Shown here one piece after another: positions 37,316 through 45,167 of a DNA stretch of 64,000 bases. The stretch is from the NCBI GenBank assembly GCA_037130535.1, contig JBAXSU010000002.1, positions 1 through 64,000 on the forward strand, in the 5' to 3' direction. The first letter of the stretch is position 1. Each line of letters opens with the position of its first letter. The notes below the pieces were generated by a model, which was not told the origin of the DNA, did no database searches, and saw nothing but the letters and a program-made list of their open reading frames with translations. This stretch comes from VFMC01 sp037130535. Lineage in GTDB: Bacteria > Actinomycetota > Acidimicrobiia > Acidimicrobiales > Ilumatobacteraceae. The position numbers and the translations under genes are program-made.

Positions 37316-37585
37316 CTGCACCTCCGTCCCAATCAACTGCCCGCATCCACACTGTTGTCCACAGAGTGTGGACAACGAGGCGGAATGATCGCGGATGGCC
37401 GTCGATCGCGGAAGCGAGCACCGTAGCAGACTTATCCACACCCTCATCACGGGACCTCGGGTTGCCCTGGCGGAGGTCTGGCCCTAACCTACGGAGGTTG
37501 TCTGCTCGGTGGCGGGTTCGTGCCGCATTCGACGACAACCCTGATCTGTCGGCACCGGCGTCCGGTGCTCTGCGAGGAGGATGGC
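37316..37585. other. Candidate oriC: dnaA-rpmH intergenic region with consensus DnaA boxes
   Basis: This 270-bp divergent gap holds three perfect DnaA boxes: TTGTCCACA at 37355-37363, its inverted copy TGTGGACAA at 37367-37375 (3 bp apart), and TTATCCACA at 37432-37440. It also carries the rpmH promoter on the plus strand and a possible dnaA -10 (TACGGT, complement 37420-37425). The boxes between the two promoters would allow DnaA both to initiate replication and to repress its own gene. Confidence 0.65.
37462..37490 (+). promoter_or_regulatory. Promoter of the rpmH-rnpA-yidD-yidC-jag-rsmG operon
   Basis: A -35-like TTGCCC (37462-37467), a 17-bp spacer and a -10 TAACCT (37485-37490), giving a leader of about 90 nt before rpmH. 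Confidence 0.5.
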
Positions 37586-37720
37586 GTGAAGCGCACGTTC
37601 CAACCCAACAACCGTCGTCGTGCCAAGAAGCACGGCTTTCGCCAGCGGATGAGTACCCGCGCCGGACAGGGCATCTTGAAGGCCCGCCGTGCCAAGGGCC
37701 GGCACCGTCTGTCGGCTTGA
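37586..37720 (+). CDS. rpmH: 50S ribosomal protein L34
   Basis: A 44-residue ribosomal protein with the full L34 pattern: KRTFQPNNRRRAKKHGFRQRM, then GQGILKARRAKGRHRLSA. It starts at GTG 37586 after a strong GAGGAGG site. Its TGA overlaps the TTG start of rnpA (TTGA, 37717-37720), so L34 and the RNase P protein are translationally coupled. Confidence 0.95.
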   Translation: MKRTFQPNNRRRAKKHGFRQRMSTRAGQGILKARRAKGRHRLSA

Positions 37721-38052
37721 TCTGGCGCATCCGCGACCGCGGCACCTTTCAGCGTCTGTCGCGAGAGGGTCGGCGGTCTCGGGCCGGAGTGCTGTGGTGC
37801 ACCGCTGTTCTCGATCCGACGTTGTCGCCGCCCCGAGTGGCGTTTGCGATCGGTCGCGCCTTCGGTCCGGCCGTGCAGCGCAATCGAGTGCGGCGTCAAC
37901 TGCGTTCACTGCTGTCCGAGATGCCGGTTCCGGCGGGGGCGTATCTCATCGGCGCCCGGCCGGACGCCGCCGCGCGGTCGTATCCCGACCTGCAGCGCGA
38001 CCTGCAGTCGCTCATCAGTTCGCAACAGCGCAACCACAAGGTGGAAGGCTGA
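37717..38052 (+). CDS. rnpA: Ribonuclease P protein component
   Basis: A 111-residue RNase P protein that binds the catalytic RNA and pre-tRNA leaders. The signature RNR motif is in FGPAVQRNRVRRQLR (residues ~48-62), preceded by PPRVAFAIGR. The N-terminus starts IWRIRDRGTFQRLSREGRR. It starts at a TTG overlapping the rpmH stop codon; no ATG or GTG fits. The length is normal. Confidence 0.9.
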   Translation: MIWRIRDRGTFQRLSREGRRSRAGVLWCTAVLDPTLSPPRVAFAIGRAFGPAVQRNRVRRQLRSLLSEMPVPAGAYLIGARPDAAARSYPDLQRDLQSLISSQQRNHKVEG

Positions 38053-38069
38053 CCAACGCACTACTGCGT

Positions 38070-38285
38070 ATGGTGCATTCGTATCAGTTGATGATGGAGG
38101 GTCGACCGTCACCATGCCGGTTCACTCCGTCATGCTCCTGCTACGCATCTGAGTCACTCCAGCAGTACGGCCTCGGCCGTGGGCTGCTGCTCACCCTGCG
38201 GCGCTTCCTGCGCTGTCGACCGTTCGGGCCGTCGGGGTGGGACCCCGTACCCGACACTTTCCTGCGAAAGCGAGCCGCCGCATGA
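38070..38285 (+). CDS. yidD: Membrane protein insertion efficiency factor YidD
   Basis: A 71-residue YidD-family protein with the conserved cysteine and aromatic pattern CRFTPSCSCYASESLQQYGLGRGLLLTLRRFLRCRPFGPSGWDPVP. The ATG at 38070 is the first standard start, but it trims the usual amphipathic N-terminal helix. In the same frame a CTG at 38049 overlaps the rnpA stop (CTGA), restoring a helix beginning LTNALLRMVHSYQ; that could be the real start by analogy with the TTGA junction upstream. The stop overlaps the yidC ATG (ATGA). Confidence 0.85.
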   Translation: MVHSYQLMMEGRPSPCRFTPSCSCYASESLQQYGLGRGLLLTLRRFLRCRPFGPSGWDPVPDTFLRKRAAA

Positions 38286-39322
38286 TCGCCTTTGGTCTGT
38301 TCGAAGGGCCGGCCTGGTTGCTGGCCAAGTTCTACGACTTCACCCACAACTACATCCTCGCCATCTCGATGATCGCGTTGGTGGTGATGCTCATCACCGC
38401 TCCCCTGCAGTTGAAGGCAACCAAGGGCATGCTCGAGATGCAGCGACTGCAGCCTCAGTTGCGCCGCCTGCAGCAAGAGCACCGCGGCGATCGCCAAAAG
38501 CTGAACGAAGAAATGATGAAGCTCTACCAGGAGCACAAGGTCAACCCGTTGGCCTCGTGCTTCCCACTGCTGTTGCAGTTCCCGGTGTTCATCATCATGT
38601 TCCGAGTGCTCCACGGCCTCACCGACAAGATCGAGGGCCGCGAGGGGTACCCGGGTTTCACGCCGCAATACATCTCGTCGGCGTCGAAGCTCTACAAAGA
38701 TCTCGTCGGTCAGAACGAGATGTTGGCGTGGGGCCTCGACCTGGCGAAGCGACCGATCGAAGCGATCGGCGAATCGTTCAGCGGCGGGTTCGTCTACGCC
38801 GTGCTCGTCGTGGCGCTCGGCGCGCTGTATCTGGTGCAGCAAAAGATGGTGGCAGCCCGTGCCTCGGTGAGCCCCACGATGTCGCCGATGCAGCAGAAGA
38901 TCATGCAGTACCTGCCGGTGGTCTTCGCCGTCTTTCTGGTCTTCTACCTCACCGGTCTGGTCATCTACTACATGGCCCAAGCAATCTTCCGCATCGGCCT
39001 GCAGTGGTACATCACCCGCCGCTTCTACAAGGGTGAGGAGTCTCTCGGCCGTCAGGCCATGGCCGCTGGCGAGAAGGCCCGCGAGATGGCCAAGAGCGAG
39101 CCGGGTGGCGGTGGCCTGTTCGGCCAGATGAAGCGAGATGCCGCTGCTGCCAAGGATTCCGCAGCGAAAAACGCGAAGCCGTCGTCGTCGACCACGGTGA
39201 GCAAGCGGGTCACCCCGCCGAAGAACAAACCAACGCCCGCGAGCAAGGCTGGACGCCCTGCACCGACGGGCCGCGCAACGCGGCCCAAGCCCGGCGGCTC
39301 GACGCGGCCCCCGAAGCAATAA
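38282..39322 (+). CDS. yidC: Membrane protein insertase YidC
   Basis: A 346-residue YidC/Oxa1-family insertase of the Gram-positive type (no large periplasmic domain). Five hydrophobic segments are visible, including NYILAISMIALVVMLITAPLQLKATKG (with the conserved positively charged groove region), CFPLLLQFPVFIIMFRVLHGL, and QQKIMQYLPVVFAVFLVFYLTGLVIYYMAQA. The last ~70 residues are a Lys/Pro/Thr-rich basic tail that can contact ribosomes. It overlaps yidD by 4 nt, and jag follows 11 nt downstream. Confidence 0.93.
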   Translation: MIAFGLFEGPAWLLAKFYDFTHNYILAISMIALVVMLITAPLQLKATKGMLEMQRLQPQLRRLQQEHRGDRQKLNEEMMKLYQEHKVNPLASCFPLLLQFPVFIIMFRVLHGLTDKIEGREGYPGFTPQYISSASKLYKDLVGQNEMLAWGLDLAKRPIEAIGESFSGGFVYAVLVVALGALYLVQQKMVAARASVSPTMSPMQQKIMQYLPVVFAVFLVFYLTGLVIYYMAQAIFRIGLQWYITRRFYKGEESLGRQAMAAGEKAREMAKSEPGGGGLFGQMKRDAAAAKDSAAKNAKPSSSTTVSKRVTPPKNKPTPASKAGRPAPTGRATRPKPGGSTRPPKQ

Positions 39323-39333
39323 GAGGTTCAGTC

Positions 39334-40215
39334 ATGGAATGGGTCGAAACGACCGGTCGTACGATCGAAGAAGCCAAGAGCGCTGCGCTCGATCGGCTCG
39401 GTGTGGTGGAAGACGACGCCGAATTCGAGATCATCGAAGAGCCTCGGGTGGGGTTGTTTGGTCGTCAGCGCGGTGAGGCCCGCGTACGCGCTCGCGTGCG
39501 CCCCACTACACCGCGTGCCAAAGTCGAGCGCCGCGATCGCAAGAAGCGCAGCGACGGCAAGCCGGCCAATGCTGGGAACGACGCTCCCGACGCAGTTGCC
39601 GAGCGGGCCCCCAAGAGCACCCAGCCTCGGCAGCGTGTCGAGAGCGGCCAGCGGTCGCAACCCAAGCAGCGTCAGGCGTCGCGAGCCGCCGCATCCAGTT
39701 CCGACGCCTCAACGAACGACGCAGCGCCGACGCGCACCAAGGAGACCGACGTGACACCCCAGCAGGTAGCCGACGAGGCGACGAATTTCATCTCCGGCCT
39801 TGTGGGGGCGTTCGGTCTCACCGGCACCACCGCTGCAGTCGTGGAGGGTGACGACATCGAAGTGAAGGTTGACGGCGCCGACCTCGGCCTGCTCGTCGGC
39901 CCTCGTGGCAGTACCCTCCAAGCTGTGCAGGAGATCGTCCGTGTGGTGGCACAGCGTCGGCTGGGCGACCACGACACGCATCTTCGTGTCGATGTGGGTG
40001 GCTACCGCGAACGCCGGCGCGAAGCACTCTCGCGCTTTGCCCAGCAGGTAGCCGAACAGGTCGTCGCTGACGGCACGGCCCGTAGCCTCGAGCCGATGTC
40101 GTCGGCCGATCGCAAGGTCGTCCACGATGTGCTGGCCGAGGTTGATGGTGTTGACACCAGCTCGGCCGGCGAGGAACCGAACCGCCGGGTGGTCATCTCC
40201 CCCGCGAATGCCTGA
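39334..40215 (+). CDS. jag: Jag/KhpB-like RNA-binding protein (Jag_N, KH, R3H)
   Basis: A 293-residue protein with the Jag N-terminal domain (EWVETTGRTIEEAKSAALDRLGV ... IEEPRVGLFG), a ~90-residue charged and disordered linker, a KH domain with LGLLVGPRGSTLQAVQEIVRVVAQRR, and a C-terminal R3H domain (YRERRREALSRFAQQVA ... MSSADRKVVHDVL). Jag/KhpB binds RNA and influences cell shape and elongation in firmicutes. It lies in the conserved yidC-jag-rsmG order and its 3' end overlaps rsmG by 8 bp. Confidence 0.9.
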   Translation: MEWVETTGRTIEEAKSAALDRLGVVEDDAEFEIIEEPRVGLFGRQRGEARVRARVRPTTPRAKVERRDRKKRSDGKPANAGNDAPDAVAERAPKSTQPRQRVESGQRSQPKQRQASRAAASSSDASTNDAAPTRTKETDVTPQQVADEATNFISGLVGAFGLTGTTAAVVEGDDIEVKVDGADLGLLVGPRGSTLQAVQEIVRVVAQRRLGDHDTHLRVDVGGYRERRREALSRFAQQVAEQVVADGTARSLEPMSSADRKVVHDVLAEVDGVDTSSAGEEPNRRVVISPANA

Positions 40216-40741
40216 CGACGACCTTCGTCGTCTCCTCGGCGAGATCCAGCGACGCGGCGCCATCGGCCCGGTCGATCTCGACGCTGCCATTCATCATGCC
40301 GACGACTTTGTTCGGGCGCTGCCGGACGGACCACTGTCGGTGATCGACCTCGGCTCTGGTGGCGGTTTGCCGGGTCTTGTCATCGCTGCTCGCCGCCCGG
40401 ATGTGGCGCTGCTCCTGGTCGAACGTCGAGCCAAGCGAGCCGATCTGCTCCGGTATGCGGTGCGTGCGCTGGAGGTTGCCGATCATGTGGTGGTGACCGA
40501 AATGGATGCTGCCCGACTCGCCCCCACACGTGCCGAGCCAGCCGATGTGGTGACGGCCCGCAGCTTTGGTGTGCCACAGGTGTTGATGCCGATTGCTGCT
40601 CCCCTGCTGCGCCGTGGCGGTCTGCTGGTGGTGAGCGAACCTCCCGACCGACAGTCACGGTGGGACCCTGCCGAACTGCTGACCTGGGGTTTCGATGAGT
40701 TCGACCATGTGGGCGCGGTGCGCCGGCTGCTCCGGCGCTGA
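40208..40741 (+). CDS. rsmG: 16S rRNA (guanine-N7) methyltransferase RsmG
   Basis: A 177-residue SAM-dependent methyltransferase that modifies G527 of 16S rRNA. The SAM-binding motif VIDLGSGGGLPGLVIAARRP and the later DVVTARSFGVPQVLMPIAAPLLRRGG block identify RsmG. It is shorter than the usual 205-240 residues: the N-terminal helical segment that normally carries the NLTA motif is largely missing. The ATG at 40208 is the start that fits the frame, and I see no better upstream start because the preceding sequence is the jag C-terminus in another frame. Confidence 0.88.
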   Translation: MPDDDLRRLLGEIQRRGAIGPVDLDAAIHHADDFVRALPDGPLSVIDLGSGGGLPGLVIAARRPDVALLLVERRAKRADLLRYAVRALEVADHVVVTEMDAARLAPTRAEPADVVTARSFGVPQVLMPIAAPLLRRGGLLVVSEPPDRQSRWDPAELLTWGFDEFDHVGAVRRLLRR

Positions 40742-40757
40742 TGTTTCACGTGAAACA
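40742..40757. promoter_or_regulatory. parS centromere site 1
   Basis: TGTTTCACGTGAAACA, an exact match to the universal chromosomal parS palindrome bound by ParB. It begins one base after the rsmG stop. Confidence 0.95.
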
Positions 40758-40803
40758 TCGACTGGTCGTACCGTGTCACCGACGGGCGCTCCGCACTCGG
40801 TGA

Positions 40804-40819
40804 TGTTTCACGTGAAACA
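40804..40819. promoter_or_regulatory. parS centromere site 2
   Basis: A second perfect TGTTTCACGTGAAACA, 62 bp from the first, upstream of parA. Confidence 0.95.
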
Positions 40820-40860
40820 CTCCACCCCGGAGTGTGCGCGACTCAGCGGGAACAACTTGC

Positions 40861-40866
40861 TAACGT
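40861..40866 (+). promoter_or_regulatory. Possible parAB -10 box
   Basis: TAACGT preceded by TGC (extended -10), about 64 nt before the parA ATG, which has its own AGGAG site. Confidence 0.4.
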
Positions 40867-40929
40867 GCACCCGAGGCGGAGTCAGCGGCTGTCCATGCCG
40901 CGTCCGTACCCATCAGGAGTTGACCGATC

Positions 40930-41766
40930 ATGACCGCGACCCCTCCGACGATCTCGGCTGGTGACGGCGCTGGGCCCACCGGCCGGCCGCTTCCCCGAGT
41001 GATCGCCGTCGCCAACCAGAAAGGCGGCGTCGGCAAGACCACTACCACGGTGAACCTGGGTGCCTGCCTGGCCGAACTCGGGTTCCGCACCCTGGTCGTC
41101 GACCTCGATCCCCAGGGCAATGCCTCCACCGGGCTCGGCATCGAGAACCGCGGCCTCGAGACCTCGATGTACCACGTCATCATGCATGAGACCCCACTCG
41201 AACAGTGCGTCGAGCCAACTGCGGTGAAGAACCTCTTCGTGGCCCCGGCGAGTCTCGATCTGGCCGGCGCCGAGATTGAACTCGTCCCGGCGTTCAGTCG
41301 AGAGGGACGCCTGAAGCGTGCGGTGGAAGCGGTGCTCGATGACTACGACTTCGTGCTCATCGATTGCCCACCCTCGCTGGGCCTGCTCACGGTGAACGGG
41401 TTGAATGCGGCGAGTGAGGTACTCGTCCCCATCCAGTGCGAGTACTACGCCCTCGAAGGACTCGGCCAGTTGCTCCGCAATGTCGACCTGGTGAAGCGCA
41501 ATCTCAACCCGACACTCGACGTGAGCACCATTGTGTGTGTGATGTACGACGCCCGCACCAAGCTGGCCGATCAGGTCGTGAAAGAGGTGCGTGAGCATTT
41601 CGGCGACAAGGTCTGTCGGACCGTGGTGCCCCGAACCGTCCGTCTCTCGGAGGCCCCGTCGTTCGGTCAGCCCATCATCATCTTCGATCCCACCTCACGT
41701 GGTGCGGTGGCGTATCGGGAAGTAGCAAAGGAGGTCAGCCGTGGCTCGGCCCGGAGGTCTGGGTAA
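40930..41766 (+). CDS. parA: Chromosome-partitioning ATPase ParA (Soj)
   Basis: A 278-residue ParA ATPase. The deviant Walker A is KGGVGKTT (residues ~32-39), followed by DLDPQGNAST and DCPPSLGLLTVNGLNAA. An N-terminal ~22-residue flexible extension precedes the core. ParA drives origin segregation by binding DNA non-specifically and being activated by ParB. An AGGAG site lies before the ATG, and the 3' end overlaps parB by 26 bp. Confidence 0.95.
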   Translation: MTATPPTISAGDGAGPTGRPLPRVIAVANQKGGVGKTTTTVNLGACLAELGFRTLVVDLDPQGNASTGLGIENRGLETSMYHVIMHETPLEQCVEPTAVKNLFVAPASLDLAGAEIELVPAFSREGRLKRAVEAVLDDYDFVLIDCPPSLGLLTVNGLNAASEVLVPIQCEYYALEGLGQLLRNVDLVKRNLNPTLDVSTIVCVMYDARTKLADQVVKEVREHFGDKVCRTVVPRTVRLSEAPSFGQPIIIFDPTSRGAVAYREVAKEVSRGSARRSG

Positions 41767-42673
41767 AGGACTCAGTGCGCTCATCCCACCCAATGAGAGC
41801 GCCGATATCGCAGCCAGCGATCAGCCGCGGCTGGAAGACATTCCGATCGACGCGATCGTCGAGAATCCGAAGCAGCCGCGTATGCACTTCGACGAGGAGT
41901 CGCTGGCTGATCTGAGTGCGTCGATCCAGGAGATCGGCGTATTGCAACCCGTCCTCGTGCGGCCAGTGGGCGATCGGTACGAGTTGATCGCCGGCGAACG
42001 GCGCTGGCGTGCCGCCAAGCGCGCCGGACTGTCGGTGATCCCGGCCATTGTCCGTACCACCGACGATCTCGGCTCGGCTGAGCGCGCACTGATCGAAAAC
42101 CTGCACCGCAAGGATCTCACCCCGCTGGAAGAGGCTTCGGCTTTCCAGCAGTTGATCGAGGTATTCGCCCTCACCCACGATCAGGTGGCATCGCGGGTGG
42201 GCAAGAGCCGTTCGGCGGTGAGCAACAGCCTGCGCCTGCTCACCCTGCCGCCGTCGATCCAGGGATACCTCGCCGACGGGCGTCTGCAGGCCGGTCACGC
42301 TCGCGCCCTGTTGGGCACTCCCGACCGAGCGTTCCAGGAACAGCTCGGTCGGCGGGCCGCCACCGAAGGTTGGACCGTGCGGTCTGTGGAAGAGGCGGTG
42401 CGGGCTCGCCAGGCGGGAGGGGTTGCACCCGAACCCGAGACGGCCGAGACGGCCACCGGTTCTGCCGGGACGCCACGCGAGTCGGTACCACCGACACAGC
42501 GACTTCGGCCTCCGGGTCTGCTGGAACTCGAGGGTTTGCTCGCCGACCATCTGTCGACAACGGTGGCGGTATCGATGGGTGCCAAGCGCGGCAAGATCGT
42601 GATCGATTTTGCAGATCTTGAAGATCTCGAGAGGCTGTACTACCTGATGAACCCTACCGAGCCAGGCCACTAG
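41741..42673 (+). CDS. parB: Chromosome-partitioning protein ParB (Spo0J)
   Basis: A 310-residue CTP-dependent clamp that loads at parS. The N-terminal GLGKGLSALIP motif stimulates ParA. The CTPase domain carries QPVLVRP and GERRWRAAKRAG (GERRxRA) and the ENLHRKDLTPLEEA motif. The helix-turn-helix includes THDQVASRVGKSRSAVSNSLRLL. A Pro/Thr-rich linker leads to the C-terminal dimerisation domain. It starts at GTG 41741 inside the end of parA; its two target sites are 0.9 kb upstream. Confidence 0.95.
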   Translation: MARPGGLGKGLSALIPPNESADIAASDQPRLEDIPIDAIVENPKQPRMHFDEESLADLSASIQEIGVLQPVLVRPVGDRYELIAGERRWRAAKRAGLSVIPAIVRTTDDLGSAERALIENLHRKDLTPLEEASAFQQLIEVFALTHDQVASRVGKSRSAVSNSLRLLTLPPSIQGYLADGRLQAGHARALLGTPDRAFQEQLGRRAATEGWTVRSVEEAVRARQAGGVAPEPETAETATGSAGTPRESVPPTQRLRPPGLLELEGLLADHLSTTVAVSMGAKRGKIVIDFADLEDLERLYYLMNPTEPGH

Positions 42674-42776
42674 GCCACTCAGAGTGGTATGCCCTCACGT
42701 TGCGTCGTCCGTGACGTAGAGCATTACCCTGAGGGTTACGCACATGAGGTGGACAAACCTGTGGACAAACTCTCGA

Positions 42777-43742
42777 CTAGGCGATGAGGTTCCACACCCG
42801 CATCCACGTGTGCAGCGCTCGACCAATGGCCGCCCCAATTGCGGGTGCTGCATCGACAGCGGTTCGCACCGGTGCGAACGAACACAGCACTGCGGGCATC
42901 TTCGTCTCGCGTAGCACGGGTAAGCGCATCCCGGCCGGTTCGTCGAGGTCGAGGCCGCAGCGGCTCAACTCGTTGGTGAGACATTCGGCGAGGGTGCGTC
43001 CACCCACCGACTCGAAGGTGGGCACCCGGTAGTACGTGACACAGGTGCGCTCGCCCACCACACCGTCGAGGCCCAGGTAGGCGTGCGCACCGAACTGGTT
43101 GGCGGCCCGAGCCTGGGCGATGGGGTCGGGTTCGTCGAGCGGTACCACCGTGGCACCCAACTGGCGCAGGTCGCGGCTCGCCAGACGGGCGATGGTGCTG
43201 AGCCCGCCGAACTGGCCCACCACGACGCGCAGTGTGCTGAGGTCGGACGACGCCTGGCGGAGCCGCTCGCGCTCGCGTACCGCACCGATGCCCGGGCCGG
43301 TGCCGGTCTGACCGATCACCCGTTCGAGCATGCGCACCGTGTGGACACCGCACACCCCGTCCGGGCCCAGGCCGCAGTTCACCTGGAAATCGGCGAGCGC
43401 CCGGGCGGTACGGGGGCCGAAGATACCGTCGACCCGTTCGCAGTCGAAGCCCAAACGGTTCAAGCGGCTCTGCAGTTCGGCCACATCGTCGCCACGCAGG
43501 TTCGGCGAGGTGAGTACCAGCAACCGGTCACCCAGCCGCCAGGTGGCCTCGACCAGTGCCTTCCAGCAGTCGAGATCGCAGCCATCGGCCACTCGCACAC
43601 CGCGTGCGGCCTGGAAGGCGTGCAGCGACGCGAGCGTGACGGGGCAGAACTCACCGATGTGAGCGCCCAACGGAACGAAGCCTGCAGCGGCCAGACGGCG
43701 CTGCAGATCGCGTATGGCCTCGCCGTGTTGGCCGGGGGTCAG
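42777..43742 (-). CDS. cwlM: CwlM-like peptidoglycan-binding / degenerate amidase_3 protein
   Basis: A protein of about 321 residues in the position of mycobacterial cwlM. Two peptidoglycan-binding_1 repeats (GEAIRDLQRRLAAAGF ... VTLASLHAFQ, then DVAELQSRLNRLGFD ... ARALADFQ) precede an amidase_3-like domain. In that domain the zinc ligands appear lost: the usual DPGHGG block reads GQFGG and the usual SLHxN reads GLDGV. The only standard start in frame is TTG 43670, which would cut the first repeat in half. The frame is open back to a CTG at 43740-43742 that overlaps the trxA stop (CTGA), so a CTG start is proposed. Mycobacterial CwlM is a regulator of MurA rather than an amidase; a similar role here is inference. 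Confidence 0.75.
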   Translation of the reverse strand: MTPGQHGEAIRDLQRRLAAAGFVPLGAHIGEFCPVTLASLHAFQAARGVRVADGCDLDCWKALVEATWRLGDRLLVLTSPNLRGDDVAELQSRLNRLGFDCERVDGIFGPRTARALADFQVNCGLGPDGVCGVHTVRMLERVIGQTGTGPGIGAVRERERLRQASSDLSTLRVVVGQFGGLSTIARLASRDLRQLGATVVPLDEPDPIAQARAANQFGAHAYLGLDGVVGERTCVTYYRVPTFESVGGRTLAECLTNELSRCGLDLDEPAGMRLPVLRETKMPAVLCSFAPVRTAVDAAPAIGAAIGRALHTWMRVWNLIA

Positions 43743-44077
43743 TGGGAGGACGGCAGAAATGCTTCGAGCTCCTGCAGCAGGGCGCTCTTGCCCTTCGCGC
43801 CGACGAGCCGCTTGGCTACTTCGCCCTTGTGGAACACCAACAGCGTGGGGATGCTCATGACGTTGAAGCGCATCGCCAGATCAGGGTTTTCGTCGACGTT
43901 CAACTTGGCGATGGTGATCTTGCCCTGCTGTTCGGCGGCGATCTCGCCCAGGATGGGGGCGATCATCTTGCAGGGGCCGCACCATTCGGCCCAGAAGTCG
44001 ACCACCACGGGCAGATCGCTCGACGCGACCGTCTCATCGAAGGTGGCGGTGGTGAGGGTGACGATGCCATCAGCCAT
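43739..44077 (-). CDS. trxA: Thioredoxin
   Basis: A 112-residue thioredoxin with the redox centre WCGPC (FWAEWCGPCKMIAP, about residues 29-42), the cis-Pro loop MSIPTLLVF, and the normal length. It reduces cytosolic disulphides with electrons from TrxB. The ATG at 44077 follows an AAAGGA site, and a TATCAT -10 box lies at complement(44107-44112). An in-frame start further upstream would cross that promoter. The stop overlaps the proposed CTG start of the cwlM-like gene. Confidence 0.93.
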   Translation of the reverse strand: MADGIVTLTTATFDETVASSDLPVVVDFWAEWCGPCKMIAPILGEIAAEQQGKITIAKLNVDENPDLAMRFNVMSIPTLLVFHKGEVAKRLVGAKGKSALLQELEAFLPSSH

Positions 44078-44194
44078 GACGGGTCCTTTCACAGGGAAGA
44101 CCAGGAATGATACTGACACCAACCCGGCTCGATCGGCGACCATTCCCGGCCCCGACGTGACGCCCGGCGCGCTGCCCGGCTGAACGGCCGGTGC

Positions 44195-45142
44195 TCAGTG
44201 CGGCTGGTGGGCCTCGAGCCAGCGCTCGGCGTCGATGGCCGCCATACAGCCCGAGCCGGCGGCCGTGATGGCCTGGCGATAGGTGTGGTCTTGCACGTCG
44301 CCGCAGGCGAACACACCGTCGATGTTGGTGTAGCTGGAACCGGGGCGGGTGACCAGGTAGCCGGTCTCGTCCATGTCGAGCAGCGTGCGGAACAGATCGG
44401 TGTTGGGGCGATGGCCGATGGCGATGAACACACCGGTGACGTCGAGTCGGCTCACCTCACCGGTGACGGTGTCGCGCACCAGCGCACCCTCGAGCTTGTC
44501 GTCGCCGATGAGATCGTCGACCGCCGAGTTCCAGCGGATCTCGATCTTCGGGTTGCTGTGGGCCCGCTCCTGCATGATCTTCGAGGCCCGCAACTGATCG
44601 CGGCGAACGAGCATGGTGACCTTGGAGGCGAATTTGGTGAGGAACGTGGCCTCTTCGATGGCCGAGTCGCCACCGCCCACGACAGCGATCTCTTGACCGC
44701 GGAAGAAGAATCCATCACACGTAGCGCAGGTGGACAGACCGTGGCCGATGAGGCGTGTTTCGGCCTCGAGACCGAGCATCAGGCTCTGGGCGCCCGTGGA
44801 CACGATGACCGACTGGGCGAGGTGAAGTTCGTCGCGCACCCACACCTTGAACGGCCGCTCGGAGAAGTCGACGGCGGTGACCTTGGCGGTGATGAACTCG
44901 GCACCGAACCGCGCCGCCTGCTCGCGCATGTTCTGCATCAATTCGGGGCCCATGATGCCGCTGGGGAAGCCGGGGAAGTTCTCGACCTCGGTGGTGAGCA
45001 TGAGTTGCCCGCCGGGCTGGTCGGTGGTGGACGACGGCTCGCCTTCGATGATGAGCGGGGCAAGGTTGGCTCGGGCCGTGTAGATGGCGGCGGTGAGGCC
45101 CGCCGGCCCCGAACCGATGATGACGACATTGCGGATGCTCAC
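44195..45142 (-). CDS. trxB: Thioredoxin reductase
   Basis: A 315-residue FAD enzyme transferring electrons from NADPH to thioredoxin. The FAD Rossmann motif VVIIGSGPAGLTAAIYTARA is N-terminal, the redox CATC pair is in STCATCDGFFFRG, the NADPH motif is VVGGGDSAIEEATFL, and the C-terminal GVFACGDVQDHTYRQA closes the FAD site. It starts at a GTG preceded by GGAAGG. Adjacent to its partner trxA, 117 bp upstream of it on the same strand. Confidence 0.95.
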   Translation of the reverse strand: MSIRNVVIIGSGPAGLTAAIYTARANLAPLIIEGEPSSTTDQPGGQLMLTTEVENFPGFPSGIMGPELMQNMREQAARFGAEFITAKVTAVDFSERPFKVWVRDELHLAQSVIVSTGAQSLMLGLEAETRLIGHGLSTCATCDGFFFRGQEIAVVGGGDSAIEEATFLTKFASKVTMLVRRDQLRASKIMQERAHSNPKIEIRWNSAVDDLIGDDKLEGALVRDTVTGEVSRLDVTGVFIAIGHRPNTDLFRTLLDMDETGYLVTRPGSSYTNIDGVFACGDVQDHTYRQAITAAGSGCMAAIDAERWLEAHQPH

Positions 45143-45167
45143 GACGAGACCTTCCGAGGGAGAGGGA

